A stretch of DNA of 64,000 nt. It comes from Schlegelella_A sp963778525. GTDB taxonomy: Bacteria > Pseudomonadota > Gammaproteobacteria > Burkholderiales > Burkholderiaceae_C. The notes beneath the pieces were generated by a model. That model saw only the letters and a program-made list of their open reading frames with translations, was not told where the DNA came from and did no database searches. A program made the translations under genes and the position numbers. This document shows, in pieces, positions 54,483 through 62,793 of this stretch (position 1 is the stretch's first letter; each line of letters begins with the position of its first letter). The stretch covers positions 434,001-498,000 of the forward strand of contig CAVZUJ010000009.1 of NCBI GenBank assembly GCA_963778525.1. Direction: 5' to 3'.

Positions 54483-55696
54483 TGGCCTCGACTTCGAAGA
54501 CCTGGTGCGGCCCGGCTTGGTGCTGGCTCGCCGCGATGATGGCGGTGCTGCTGGTCGCTTGCGCGGCGCCGCAGGCCACCAACATCAGCGACGAGCTGCC
54601 CTTCGATCAGGCGGTGGCCAACGCCACCGATGGCCTGGCGGCGCAGACGCAGAAGTTGCCGGCGTTTCTGGCCAAGGTCGAGTCCAAGATCAACAAGCGC
54701 GGTGTGGTTCTCGACCCGATGCTGGATGCCCGGACCGGGCAACAGACGGCGGCTACCGTGCTGCTCGAAAGCCGGGTCACGGAGCGCCTGTCGACCAAGT
54801 TCGACAGCTTCGAGATCCTGCCCTTCCAGTCGGCCAGCCTGACGCGCGCGCAATACCTGCTGACCGGCACGATGACCCGGGTCGCAAGCGGCGGCGGCAA
54901 GAAGAGCGCCCTGCAGATCAACATCGCGCTCACCGATCTGAAGAGCGGCCTCGTGGTCGCGCAGGCCTCGGCACTCGCGAAGGACGAAGGCCTCGATCAC
55001 ACGCCACTGGCCTACTATCGCGACAGCCCGGTCCTGGTGAAAGACCAGGTCATCGAGGGCTATGTCCGGACCTCGGCCACGCCGCCCGGGCAACGCGCCG
55101 ACGCTTTCTATCTCGAGCGCATCGCCTCGGCCACGCTCATCAACGAGGCGACGACGCTCTACAACCAGGAGCGCTACGTCGAGGCGCTCGGCCAATACCG
55201 CAGCGCGCTCGCCACGCCGGCCGGCGAACAGCTGCGCGTCCTCAACGGCATCTACCTCGCCTCCGCCAAGCTGGGCCGAAGCGCCGAGGCCGAGCAGGCC
55301 TTCGGCCGGGTTGTCGCGCTCGGCATCGCGTACAACCAGCTCGGCGTCAAGTTCCTCTTCAATCCGGGCAGCACCGAGTTCTGGTCGGACTCGAAGGTGA
55401 GCGGGCCCTATGCGATGTGGCTGCGCCAGATCGCCAAGGAAGGCACCGCCGCCAAAGCCTGCATGGACATCGTCGGCCACACCAGCAAGACCGGCTCCGA
55501 GGCGGCCAACGACACGCTGTCGCTGCAGCGGGCGAACTTCATTCGCCAGCGCCTGGTCGCCGATGCGGCGGTGCTGGGGGCGCGCACCAAGAGCTCGGGC
55601 ATGGGCTTTCGCCAGAACATCGTCGGCAGCGGCACCGACAACGCCGTCGACGCGCTCGACCGGCGCGTCGAGTTCAAGATCATTCCCTGTCCGTAG
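54479..55696 (+). CDS. TPR/OmpA-like lipoprotein of the second module
   Basis: 405 residues from ATG 54479, overlapping the kinase stop (ATGA). The lipobox is LLVAC. The same order as its paralogue: FlgO/CsgG-like N-terminal domain (LDPMLDARTGQQTAATVLL), TPR-like segment (YNQERYVEALGQYRSALATP) and OmpA-like C-terminus (IVGHTSKTG, MGFRQNIVGSGTDN, DRRVEFKI). Similarity to the first lipoprotein is high along its length. The last 17 bp overlap the convergent methyltransferase gene. Confidence 0.87.
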   Translation: MMASTSKTWCGPAWCWLAAMMAVLLVACAAPQATNISDELPFDQAVANATDGLAAQTQKLPAFLAKVESKINKRGVVLDPMLDARTGQQTAATVLLESRVTERLSTKFDSFEILPFQSASLTRAQYLLTGTMTRVASGGGKKSALQINIALTDLKSGLVVAQASALAKDEGLDHTPLAYYRDSPVLVKDQVIEGYVRTSATPPGQRADAFYLERIASATLINEATTLYNQERYVEALGQYRSALATPAGEQLRVLNGIYLASAKLGRSAEAEQAFGRVVALGIAYNQLGVKFLFNPGSTEFWSDSKVSGPYAMWLRQIAKEGTAAKACMDIVGHTSKTGSEAANDTLSLQRANFIRQRLVADAAVLGARTKSSGMGFRQNIVGSGTDNAVDALDRRVEFKIIPCP

Positions 55697-56984
55697 CCGC
55701 CGGGCGGGCCAGCGCGCGCTCGCGCAGCAGCCGCTCCAGGCATTGCTCTCGAATGCCGTAGAAGGTCATGAGATCGTCGACCTCGGCCCGGGCCCTGGCC
55801 CGATCGCCGCCGGCGCCTTCGCTGCGTGTCGCCAGGATCATCTTGTTCTTGTGGGTGTGCTCCAGAGCCACGAACTCGAACACCTTGGCGTCATAGCCGG
55901 CGGCTTCCAGGAGCAGGGCACGCAGCGTGTCGGTGACCATCTCCGCTTCCTGGCCGAGATGGATGCCGTGCCGGAACAGGGCGCCCAGAGGCGCGGGGCG
56001 GCTCATCTGCGGGCGCAGCTCCTTGTGGCAGCAAGGCGAGCAGACGAGAACGCGGGCGTCGGCGCGCAGGCCGAGATCGATGGCATGGTCGGTGGCGGTA
56101 TCACAGGCATGCAACGCGATCATGACGTCGACCTTGTCCGGCTCGAAGCTGCGCAGATCGCCCTGCACGAAGCGCAGACCCTCGCAATGCGAACGCTCGG
56201 CGGCGCGATTGCAGAGGTCGACCAGATCGCGGCGCAGCTCGACGCCGACCACCTGCGGCGCCACGCCGAAGCGCTGCTGCAGGTGGGCGTATGCAGCGAA
56301 GGTGAGATAGCCCTTGCCGCAGCCGAAATCGACGAGGCGAAGCGGCCGGCCGAGCGGGAGTTGTGCGGCGTCGAGCGCGCCGTCGAGAACCTCGAGGAAC
56401 TTGTCGATCTGCTTCCACTTGCGCGCCATCGACGGAACGAGCCGATGGGCCGCGTCGGTGATGCCGAGATCGACGAGAAATGGCAGCTCGAGCGACAACG
56501 CGCGCGCCTTCGCGCGATCGTGCGGCGCCAGTGCGTGATCGGTCGCGGCTCGCGCTTCGGGCTCGGTCGACTCGCCTCCGATCGAAGCGGTCGCGACCGA
56601 GCGCAGGGTCTGCTTGCCACGCCGGCTCACCATGAGATGGTGCGAGCGATCGTGCGTCTGCAGGACGGCATGGGCAAACGAAGAGGCACCCGTCTCGCCA
56701 AGCATCGACTCGATCGCTGCCGAAGCCGCTGCGGGGTCGAGATTCTTGGTCACGTCGCGGGTCGAGTAGCGGTAGACAAAGGACAGGGCCGCCGTACCGT
56801 GCAGCTCGATCAAACGGACCCGAACGCTTTTGAGATCGTCGCTCGAATGCCGGTTCTTGGAGAGAACGAGCATGACAAGCGAGCGCTCGTCGACAGCCGC
56901 GCGGAAGGCGCCGAGAAATTCGTCGAGCGGCGCCGGGTTCGGCGACGGCGTCGCGGCGCGGGAAACGGTCGACGGAGCGTCCAC
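55680..56984 (-). CDS. SAM-dependent methyltransferase (METTL25/Methyltransf_32-like)
   Basis: 434 residues from GTG 56984. The C-terminal half is a Rossmann methyltransferase: VDFGCGKGYLTFA (SAM site), VVGVELRRDLVDLCN and IALHACDTATD, then a CSPCCHKEL segment. The HACDT and CCHKE motifs are shared with METTL25/RRNAD1/GSTCD-type proteins. The 170-residue N-terminal part is of unknown role. Substrate, possibly rRNA or tRNA, is unknown. It overlaps the lipoprotein gene at their 3' ends. Confidence 0.85.
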   Translation of the reverse strand: MDAPSTVSRAATPSPNPAPLDEFLGAFRAAVDERSLVMLVLSKNRHSSDDLKSVRVRLIELHGTAALSFVYRYSTRDVTKNLDPAAASAAIESMLGETGASSFAHAVLQTHDRSHHLMVSRRGKQTLRSVATASIGGESTEPEARAATDHALAPHDRAKARALSLELPFLVDLGITDAAHRLVPSMARKWKQIDKFLEVLDGALDAAQLPLGRPLRLVDFGCGKGYLTFAAYAHLQQRFGVAPQVVGVELRRDLVDLCNRAAERSHCEGLRFVQGDLRSFEPDKVDVMIALHACDTATDHAIDLGLRADARVLVCSPCCHKELRPQMSRPAPLGALFRHGIHLGQEAEMVTDTLRALLLEAAGYDAKVFEFVALEHTHKNKMILATRSEGAGGDRARARAEVDDLMTFYGIREQCLERLLRERALARPAATDRE

Positions 56985-57068
56985 GGAATCTCTGAAGCTG
57001 GGAACAGCGGCGATTGTCGATGACAGGCCTTCGGGCGCCGGCGGGGAAGGCGGGCGACAATCGCGGCC

Positions 57069-57686
57069 ATGTTCTTCGGTATCGCCGACTACGCCTCGTT
57101 CGTCGTCGCCATCATCGTCTTCCTGCTGATTCCGGGGCCAGGCAACCTCGCCCTCATCACCTCGACCAGCAAGGGCGGGTGGCGCGGCGGACTGGCGGCG
57201 ACGCTCGGCCTCATCTGTGGCGACCAGGTGCTGATGTGGCTGGCTGTCGCCGGCGTTGCCGCGCTGCTGGCAGCGTATCCGCCCGCCTTTCGTGGTGTGC
57301 AGTGGCTAGGCGCCGGCTACCTCGCCTGGCTCGGCTTGCGGATGCTGCTGGCCAAGCCCGGTGACCAGCCGCTGCTGAAGATCCGCGCCGGGCACTACTT
57401 CCGTCAGGCGCTGACGATCACCCTCCTCAATCCGAAGGCCATCGTCTTCTACATGGCTTTCTTCCCGCTGTTCGTCGATCCGGCCCGTCACGCCGGCCTG
57501 GCCACGTTCGCGGTGATGGCTGCCACGATCGCCACCTTGACCTTCGCCTATGGCCTCGCCATCACCTTGTTGACCCACAACCTGGCCGAGCGCCTGCGCG
57601 CCAACCCGAAGATCGGCCAAGCCCTGACGCGCCTCGCGGGCACCTTCATGATCGGTTTCGGCGTCAAGCTCGCGCTCTCGCGCTGA
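57069..57686 (+). CDS. LysE/RhtB family amino-acid exporter
   Basis: 205 residues with about six hydrophobic segments. The family's N-terminal motif FLLIPGPGNLALITSTSKGGWRGG and later LLNPKAIVFYMAFFPLFVDP are present. It exports amino acids such as homoserine/threonine or lysine; substrate not readable. Its neighbours do not inform. Confidence 0.92.
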   Translation: MFFGIADYASFVVAIIVFLLIPGPGNLALITSTSKGGWRGGLAATLGLICGDQVLMWLAVAGVAALLAAYPPAFRGVQWLGAGYLAWLGLRMLLAKPGDQPLLKIRAGHYFRQALTITLLNPKAIVFYMAFFPLFVDPARHAGLATFAVMAATIATLTFAYGLAITLLTHNLAERLRANPKIGQALTRLAGTFMIGFGVKLALSR

Positions 57687-57702
57687 GCCGAGCCTTGCTA
57701 CC

Positions 57703-58194
57703 TCAGGCGGCAATCCGCTCGGAGTGAAACGCGAGCAGGCGGTCGAGCAGCGCGTCGAGGCGAACGTCTTTTTCGAGCAAGCTGGCCATCCGTGGCGTGC
57801 AGAGCTCGCGCGGCCGATCGAATGCGAACCAGCCGAAGGCGTCCATTTCCGGCAAGGTCCGGTTCGAACCGCGCTCGACGAAAGTGCTTTCGCAGCACAG
57901 ACCGCGCGGATCGACGCGCTCCATCGTCGTGGCAAAAAGATGCAGGTCCTTTTTCCCGGTGTAGGCGAAGCTGCCGAGGTCGCTCAGCGCCTCCGGCGCG
58001 AGGGTCAGACCGGTTTCTTCCGCGGTCTCGCGCAGCGCGGCCTGGCACGGCGTTTCGGTGGCATGGATGCCGCCCTTGGGCAGATCCCAATGGCGCTGCC
58101 CGGTCACGTGGCAGAGAAGCAGCTCGCGCGTGGCACTCAGGATGACGATGCCACAGCTCAGGCGCCGTGGCCGGGAAGCAAGGAAATTGGACAC
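57703..58194 (-). CDS. NUDIX hydrolase
   Basis: 163 residues from GTG 58194. The Nudix box runs GGIHATETPCQAALRETAEETG, intact with its metal-binding Glu residues (REtaEE). RHWDLPKGG precedes it. Similar proteins hydrolyse dinucleotide polyphosphates or damaged NTPs. Convergent with the LysE gene. Confidence 0.93.
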   Translation of the reverse strand: MSNFLASRPRRLSCGIVILSATRELLLCHVTGQRHWDLPKGGIHATETPCQAALRETAEETGLTLAPEALSDLGSFAYTGKKDLHLFATTMERVDPRGLCCESTFVERGSNRTLPEMDAFGWFAFDRPRELCTPRMASLLEKDVRLDALLDRLLAFHSERIAA

Positions 58195-58321
58195 GCCCGC
58201 ATTGTCCCGCGCGGACGCGCGCCACGTGCGTCGGGACGCGAATGACCACGCGCTGCACCGCCAAATCCTTGACGTTCGCGGCGATCCTTTTCGAGCCTTC
58301 GCGCGACGCTACGATGACTAG

Positions 58322-58903
58322 ATGTCCTTCGTCTGCGGCTTCTCGATCTTTGCCACGGCCATCGGCGATTGCGCTGTCGCCTGGGGCGCACGCGGCCTCA
58401 CCGGGGTATGGCTCCCGGAGTCGAATGCGGCACGCCTGCGCGTGCGGGTTGCCCGGCGCCGGCCGCAGGCGCGCGAGCTGGTCCCGCCGCCGCGCGTCGC
58501 CTCAGCGATCCTGGCCATCACCCGTCTTCTGAACGGCGAGCGTCTCGACCTGCGGGACATCGACATCGAGGACACGACTCTCGACCCGTTCGACCGGCGC
58601 GTGTACGACGCCGCCCGTGCGATCGCGCCGGGTCGGGTCGTCACCTATGCCGACCTGGCGGCGCGCATCGGCGGTGCAAGCTCGGCGCGGTCGGTCGGGC
58701 AATCGCTCGGCCGCAACCCGTTCCCGATCGTCGTTCCCTGCCATCGCATCGTCGCGGCGGGCGGCGAACTCGGCGGGTTCTCTGCGCCGGGCGGCAGCGC
58801 CACCAAGCGCCGCCTGTTGACGATCGAGAACGCCCGGCTCGACGGGCCCGTGGATCTGTTCGACGCGATCGATCCATCGACGGCGGCGCAGCCGACGCCC
58901 TGA
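58322..58903 (+). CDS. ogt: Methylated-DNA-protein-cysteine methyltransferase (O6-alkylguanine repair)
   Basis: 193 residues from ATG 58322. The active-site segment PCHRIVAAGGELGGF (Cys acceptor) and the RVVTYADLAARIG helix-turn-helix are typical of Ogt/MGMT. It removes O6-methyl groups from guanine by transfer to its own Cys. The N-terminal domain is shortened and divergent. Confidence 0.93.
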   Translation: MSFVCGFSIFATAIGDCAVAWGARGLTGVWLPESNAARLRVRVARRRPQARELVPPPRVASAILAITRLLNGERLDLRDIDIEDTTLDPFDRRVYDAARAIAPGRVVTYADLAARIGGASSARSVGQSLGRNPFPIVVPCHRIVAAGGELGGFSAPGGSATKRRLLTIENARLDGPVDLFDAIDPSTAAQPTP

Positions 58904-58910
58904 GCGCGAT

Positions 58911-59543
58911 TCATCGCGCCGGCGACGCTGTCGCGGCGAAGTCGGCCGCGCTCTGCGAGATCGTCGTGTCCGCCCGCTCGTAAGTGCCGACGAGGCAACC
59001 GCTGGCCAGGCCGTGGGCTTGAATCGCTTCGAGCACGGCTTCCCGACCCGGTGCCTCGGCGAAGGTCGCTCCGGCCTCTAACGCGAAGACCTGGAACACG
59101 TAGCGATGCACGCCATGTCCCGGCGGTGGGTCGGGCGGCAGCCAGCTCGTCTGCAGATAGGAATTGCGCCCGAGGCGAAGCCCTTCGACAGGATGATCGG
59201 CGCTCGGCAACGCGCCGGCATCGAGGGTGCCCTCGCCGGCAGGCAATGCGACGACGATGGCGTGCACGAGCGGTTGCGGCGTCGGCGCATCGGCGTCCTC
59301 CACGATCAGCGCCACCGAATCGGCAGTCGCCGGCACGCCGCGCCATTGCAGAGGCGGTGAAACGCCTTCGCCGTCCGCGGTGTAGCGCTCCGGAATCGGC
59401 GCGTGGTCGGCGAACGCCAGGCTGCTGACCGTGATCGCGGCCATGCCGCCGCGCAGGTCGACAGCGTGAAACACGGTCTTGTCCAGGCCGGCACGCTGAC
59501 TCCGCAGGGCATGGCCGATCGCTTCAGGGATTTTTTCCAGCAT
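58911..59543 (-). CDS. YbhB/YbcL family PEBP-like protein
   Basis: 210 residues from ATG 59543 (MLEKIPEAIG). The phosphatidylethanolamine-binding-protein fold is clear: ERYTADGEGVSPPLQW, LIVEDADAPTPQPLVHAIV and HRYVFQVFAL, with the ligand-pocket motifs. Function of the bacterial family is unclear. Convergent with the MGMT gene and divergent from the TonB receptor. Confidence 0.92.
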   Translation of the reverse strand: MLEKIPEAIGHALRSQRAGLDKTVFHAVDLRGGMAAITVSSLAFADHAPIPERYTADGEGVSPPLQWRGVPATADSVALIVEDADAPTPQPLVHAIVVALPAGEGTLDAGALPSADHPVEGLRLGRNSYLQTSWLPPDPPPGHGVHRYVFQVFALEAGATFAEAPGREAVLEAIQAHGLASGCLVGTYERADTTISQSAADFAATASPAR

Positions 59544-59632
59544 GGGCCTTGAGTCCTTTGGCTTTGCCGGGCACGCGCCATGCCCGCATCGCATTCCCGC
59601 AGGTCATCGCCTCCTCGACCGTTTCTCAATCG

Positions 59633-59651
59633 AATGAGAACGATTTGTATT
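59633..59651 (+). promoter_or_regulatory. Fur-box-like site upstream of the TonB receptor
   Basis: AATGAGAACGATTTGTATT matches the palindromic Fur form AATGAGAATCATTCTCATT at 14 of 19 positions. It lies 36 bp before the ATG at 59687. An iron-regulated receptor with a piuC neighbour is exactly where Fur control is expected. Confidence 0.6.
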
Positions 59652-59686
59652 AGCATCAAGCTTCATGTCTTTCTGTGAAGGGCCCG

Positions 59687-61962
59687 ATGGCCCATGCCAC
59701 GATGCGCACACGCTCCGCCTTTTTTCGCCGCACAAAATTCCTGCCGCCTACTCGGCGCAGCGCCTGCCACTGGTCGCAATTGGCGCCAGTTCCGGCTGCC
59801 TCCGAGGGTGGCCGACGCGCAGCCACACGCTGTCGACGACCCTGGCTCCCGGTCACGGTGCAAGGCAAACGCGACGAGGACGATTTCGGTGGCGGAACGC
59901 CCTCGATCGGCAAATTGCCCGCGGACCGCACGACATCCCGCAGTCGATCACGATCATCAACAAGGCGTTGATGCAGTCGCAAGGCGCGTCTCGCTGGGCG
60001 ACGCCCTGCGCAACGTCCCTGGCATCACCTGGGTGCAGCCGAGGGCGGGCAGATCGGCAACAACATCAACCTCAACGGCTTCAGCGCGCGGACCGACATC
60101 TACCTGGACGGTTTTCGCGACCGGGCCCAGTACTACCGCGACATCTTCGCGCTCGACGCAGTCGAGGTTCTGATGGGACCGTCGTCGATGCTTTTCGGGC
60201 GCGGCTCGACCGGTGGCGTGATCAACCAGGTGACGAAGAAGGCGCGGCTCAAGCCGATCACCGAGGTGACCGGTGCCCTGACCACGAATGGCCTGGTTCG
60301 CAGCACCGCTCGACTTCGATCGCCCGCTGTCGGAGACCTCCGCCGTGCGGGTCGCCTTTGATGGCACAAGACGGCGCACCGACCACGCGCCGCGAGATGA
60401 CCGTCGCAGGATGCCGGCATCGCGCCATCGCTTCGCCTCGGCATCAACACCCCCACTGAAATCACGCTCTCGGCGCTGCTGCAGCACAACAACGACAGGG
60501 CCGACTACGGTGTCGGGCCGCTCAATGGCGCGCCGGTCGACGGTGTCCGCGACACGGTCTATGGCTTCTCGGACGACCGCACGAAATCCAGACGTCGCGG
60601 CATTGAACGCCGGGCTCAGCCACCGCTTCGCGCCCGATGTGGCGCTGCGCAGCCAGGTGGCCTACTTCCACGTCACCACCAACGCGAGGGAAACGGCGCC
60701 GCAAACGATAGGCACCGTCGGCCCCGGTGGCTTCGCGCCCCTGGTGCCGGCAGCGACCAGCGCGCTGCCGCTCGATGCGCTGAGTGTTCGTCTGCAGAGC
60801 CACGACCGGCTGATCCACGACAGCTCGATATCGAACCAGACCGAGCTCACGACCAGGGTAGAACACCGGCGCGATCCGGCATGCGCTGCTTTTCGGCGCC
60901 GAAATCGGCCACGACAGCTATGAAAACCAGGCGTACTTCCGCAACGGCTCGTGCAACGGCATCGCCCTGAATCCGGCGACCGGAACATCGGGCTATGCCG
61001 CGTGCGTCCCGGTCCTCGACCCGCCTTACGACGACTCGCCTGCCAACGCACCGCAGCGCGCCGGCAACCTGGCCACCGGCTCGGCCAACGAGCTCGCCGC
61101 CTACCTGAACGACACCGCCGACTTGAGCCCGCAGTGGAAGGCCGTCGCCGGCGTTCGCTACGACCGCTACGCGGCACAGATCGGCAACTCGATCAACTCG
61201 TCGAACACGCCGGGCAACACGAGCTTCCCGTCGCTCGACCAGACGGTGAACTTCACCAGCGTGCGCGGCGGCCTGATCTGGCAGCCGAGCCCGGCGCAGG
61301 CGTACTACCTTTCGTACAGCACCTCGTTCAATCTGTCGCTGGAGCAGCTCGTATCGACCACGGGCGTGAGCCAACCTTTGCCGCCGCAGACGAACAAGGC
61401 CTACGAGCTGGGCGGAAAGATCGACCTGTCGGGCACCGGCTTGCAGGTGACCGCGGCCGCGTTCCAGATCACCCAGGACAACGCCCGCTCACAAAACTCG
61501 GACAACACATACACCGCGACCGGCACCATTCGCGTCAATGGCGCGCGGGCCGGCTCGTGGGCCGCCTCGACGAGCGCTGGCAGGTCTTCGGTGGCGCCAC
61601 GCTGCTCGATGCCGAGATCATCCATGGCATCGCGCCGGGGACGCAGGGCATGGTGCCGGCCAACACCGCCAAGTCCTCGACCACCCTGTGGTCGACCTAC
61701 GCCGTGACGCCCGAGATCGAGCTCGGCGGCGGTGCCATCTACGTCTCGAGCCGCTTCGCCAACAATACCGATGTGACGCGGGTGCCCGGCTATACCCGCT
61801 GGGATGCGACGCTGGCCTGGCACCAGCCGCGCTACGACATTCGGCTCAACATCTTCAATCTCTTCGACAAGCATACTACGATGCGCTGATTCCTTCCGAT
61901 GGCGGCCGTGCCGTCACCGCACCGGTGCCACCGGGATGCTGTCGTTCACCTACCGGATGTGA
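59687..61962 (+). pseudogene. TonB-dependent siderophore receptor (Fiu/FhuA type), frame-disrupted
   Basis: Protein signal continues through the region but hops frames at least ten times. Recognisable pieces in order: LPVTVQGKRDEDDFG, PHDIPQSITIINKALMQSQ, SLGDALRNVPGIT, GGQIGNNINLNGFSARTDIY, DAVEVLMGPSSMLFGRGSTGG, LDFDRPLSETSAVRVAFDG, LSHRFAPDVALRSQVAYFH, AGVRYDRYAAQIG, VPGYTRWDATLAWHQP and LSFTYRM at the stop. These are the plug and barrel blocks of a catecholate or ferrichrome receptor. Neighbouring genes are intact, so this is recent decay or locally poor sequence. Confidence 0.82.
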
Positions 61963-61981
61963 TGCCCATGCATCGAGGCCC

Positions 61982-62668
61982 ATGCTGATTTCGATCCCGA
62001 AGGTGCTGACCGAAGTCGCCCTCCAGGAGCTGCGCGGGCTGCTCGGCCAGGCCGGCGAAGCCTGGGTGGACGGGCGGGTCACGGCCGGCTATCAAGGCGC
62101 GGCGGTCAAGTTCAACCAGCAGATCGACGAGCGTGCCGAAGTGGCCCGGCGCGCCCGGCAGCTCGTTCTCGCCGCCCTCGAGCGACACCCGCTTTTCATC
62201 AGCGCGGCCTTGCCGAATGCCCTGTACCCGCCGATGTTCAACCGCTACGGCGAAGGCATGACCTTCGGTCCGCACGTCGACGGCAGCATGCGCATCGATC
62301 CGCTGAACGGGCGCAAGCTGCGCACCGACATCTCCGCCACGATCTTCCTCAGCGACCCGGCCGACTACGACGGCGGCGAGCTGCAGGTGCATGATCATTT
62401 CGGCCGGCACGGCGTCAAGCTCGCGGCCGGCGACATGGTGCTGTATCCGGCGACCAGCCTGCATCAGGTCACGCCGATCACGCGCGGCTTTCGCCTGGCT
62501 TCGTTCTTCTGGATCCAGAGCCTGGTGCGCGACGACGCGCAGCGCTCGCTGCTGTTCGACATGGACACTGCGATCCAGCGCCTGAACCAGACCGGAGGCG
62601 ACGAGCCCGCCAAACAACTGCTCGTCGGCTGCTATCACAACCTGCTGCGCCAATGGGGCGAGACTTGA
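61982..62668 (+). CDS. piuC: PiuC-type Fe(II)/2-oxoglutarate dioxygenase
   Basis: 228 residues from ATG 61982. The double-stranded beta-helix keeps the iron ligands HVDG (His, Asp), and a later His in LHQVTPITRGFRLA with the 2-oxoglutarate-binding Arg. The PiuC (YbiX) family is nearly always next to a TonB receptor for catecholate siderophores and is iron regulated. It follows the disrupted receptor by 19 bp and is intact. Confidence 0.94.
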   Translation: MLISIPKVLTEVALQELRGLLGQAGEAWVDGRVTAGYQGAAVKFNQQIDERAEVARRARQLVLAALERHPLFISAALPNALYPPMFNRYGEGMTFGPHVDGSMRIDPLNGRKLRTDISATIFLSDPADYDGGELQVHDHFGRHGVKLAAGDMVLYPATSLHQVTPITRGFRLASFFWIQSLVRDDAQRSLLFDMDTAIQRLNQTGGDEPAKQLLVGCYHNLLRQWGET

Positions 62669-62793
62669 CGCCGAGGGTCGCCTCGCCTTGTTCGCTGGCT
62701 GAGCTCGATCGGAGGGCTGGGTCCTGGCGATGAGCGCGCTGCTCATCGCCGGCCTCGCGCTGGCGCGCCTCTAGCCGCGCTCTCTGCGCCGGG

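Noticed and set aside
62669..62793. A tiny frame with start ATGAGCGCG between piuC and gyrB
   Set aside because: It codes for only 14 residues, with no ribosome site or conserved context; probably chance.
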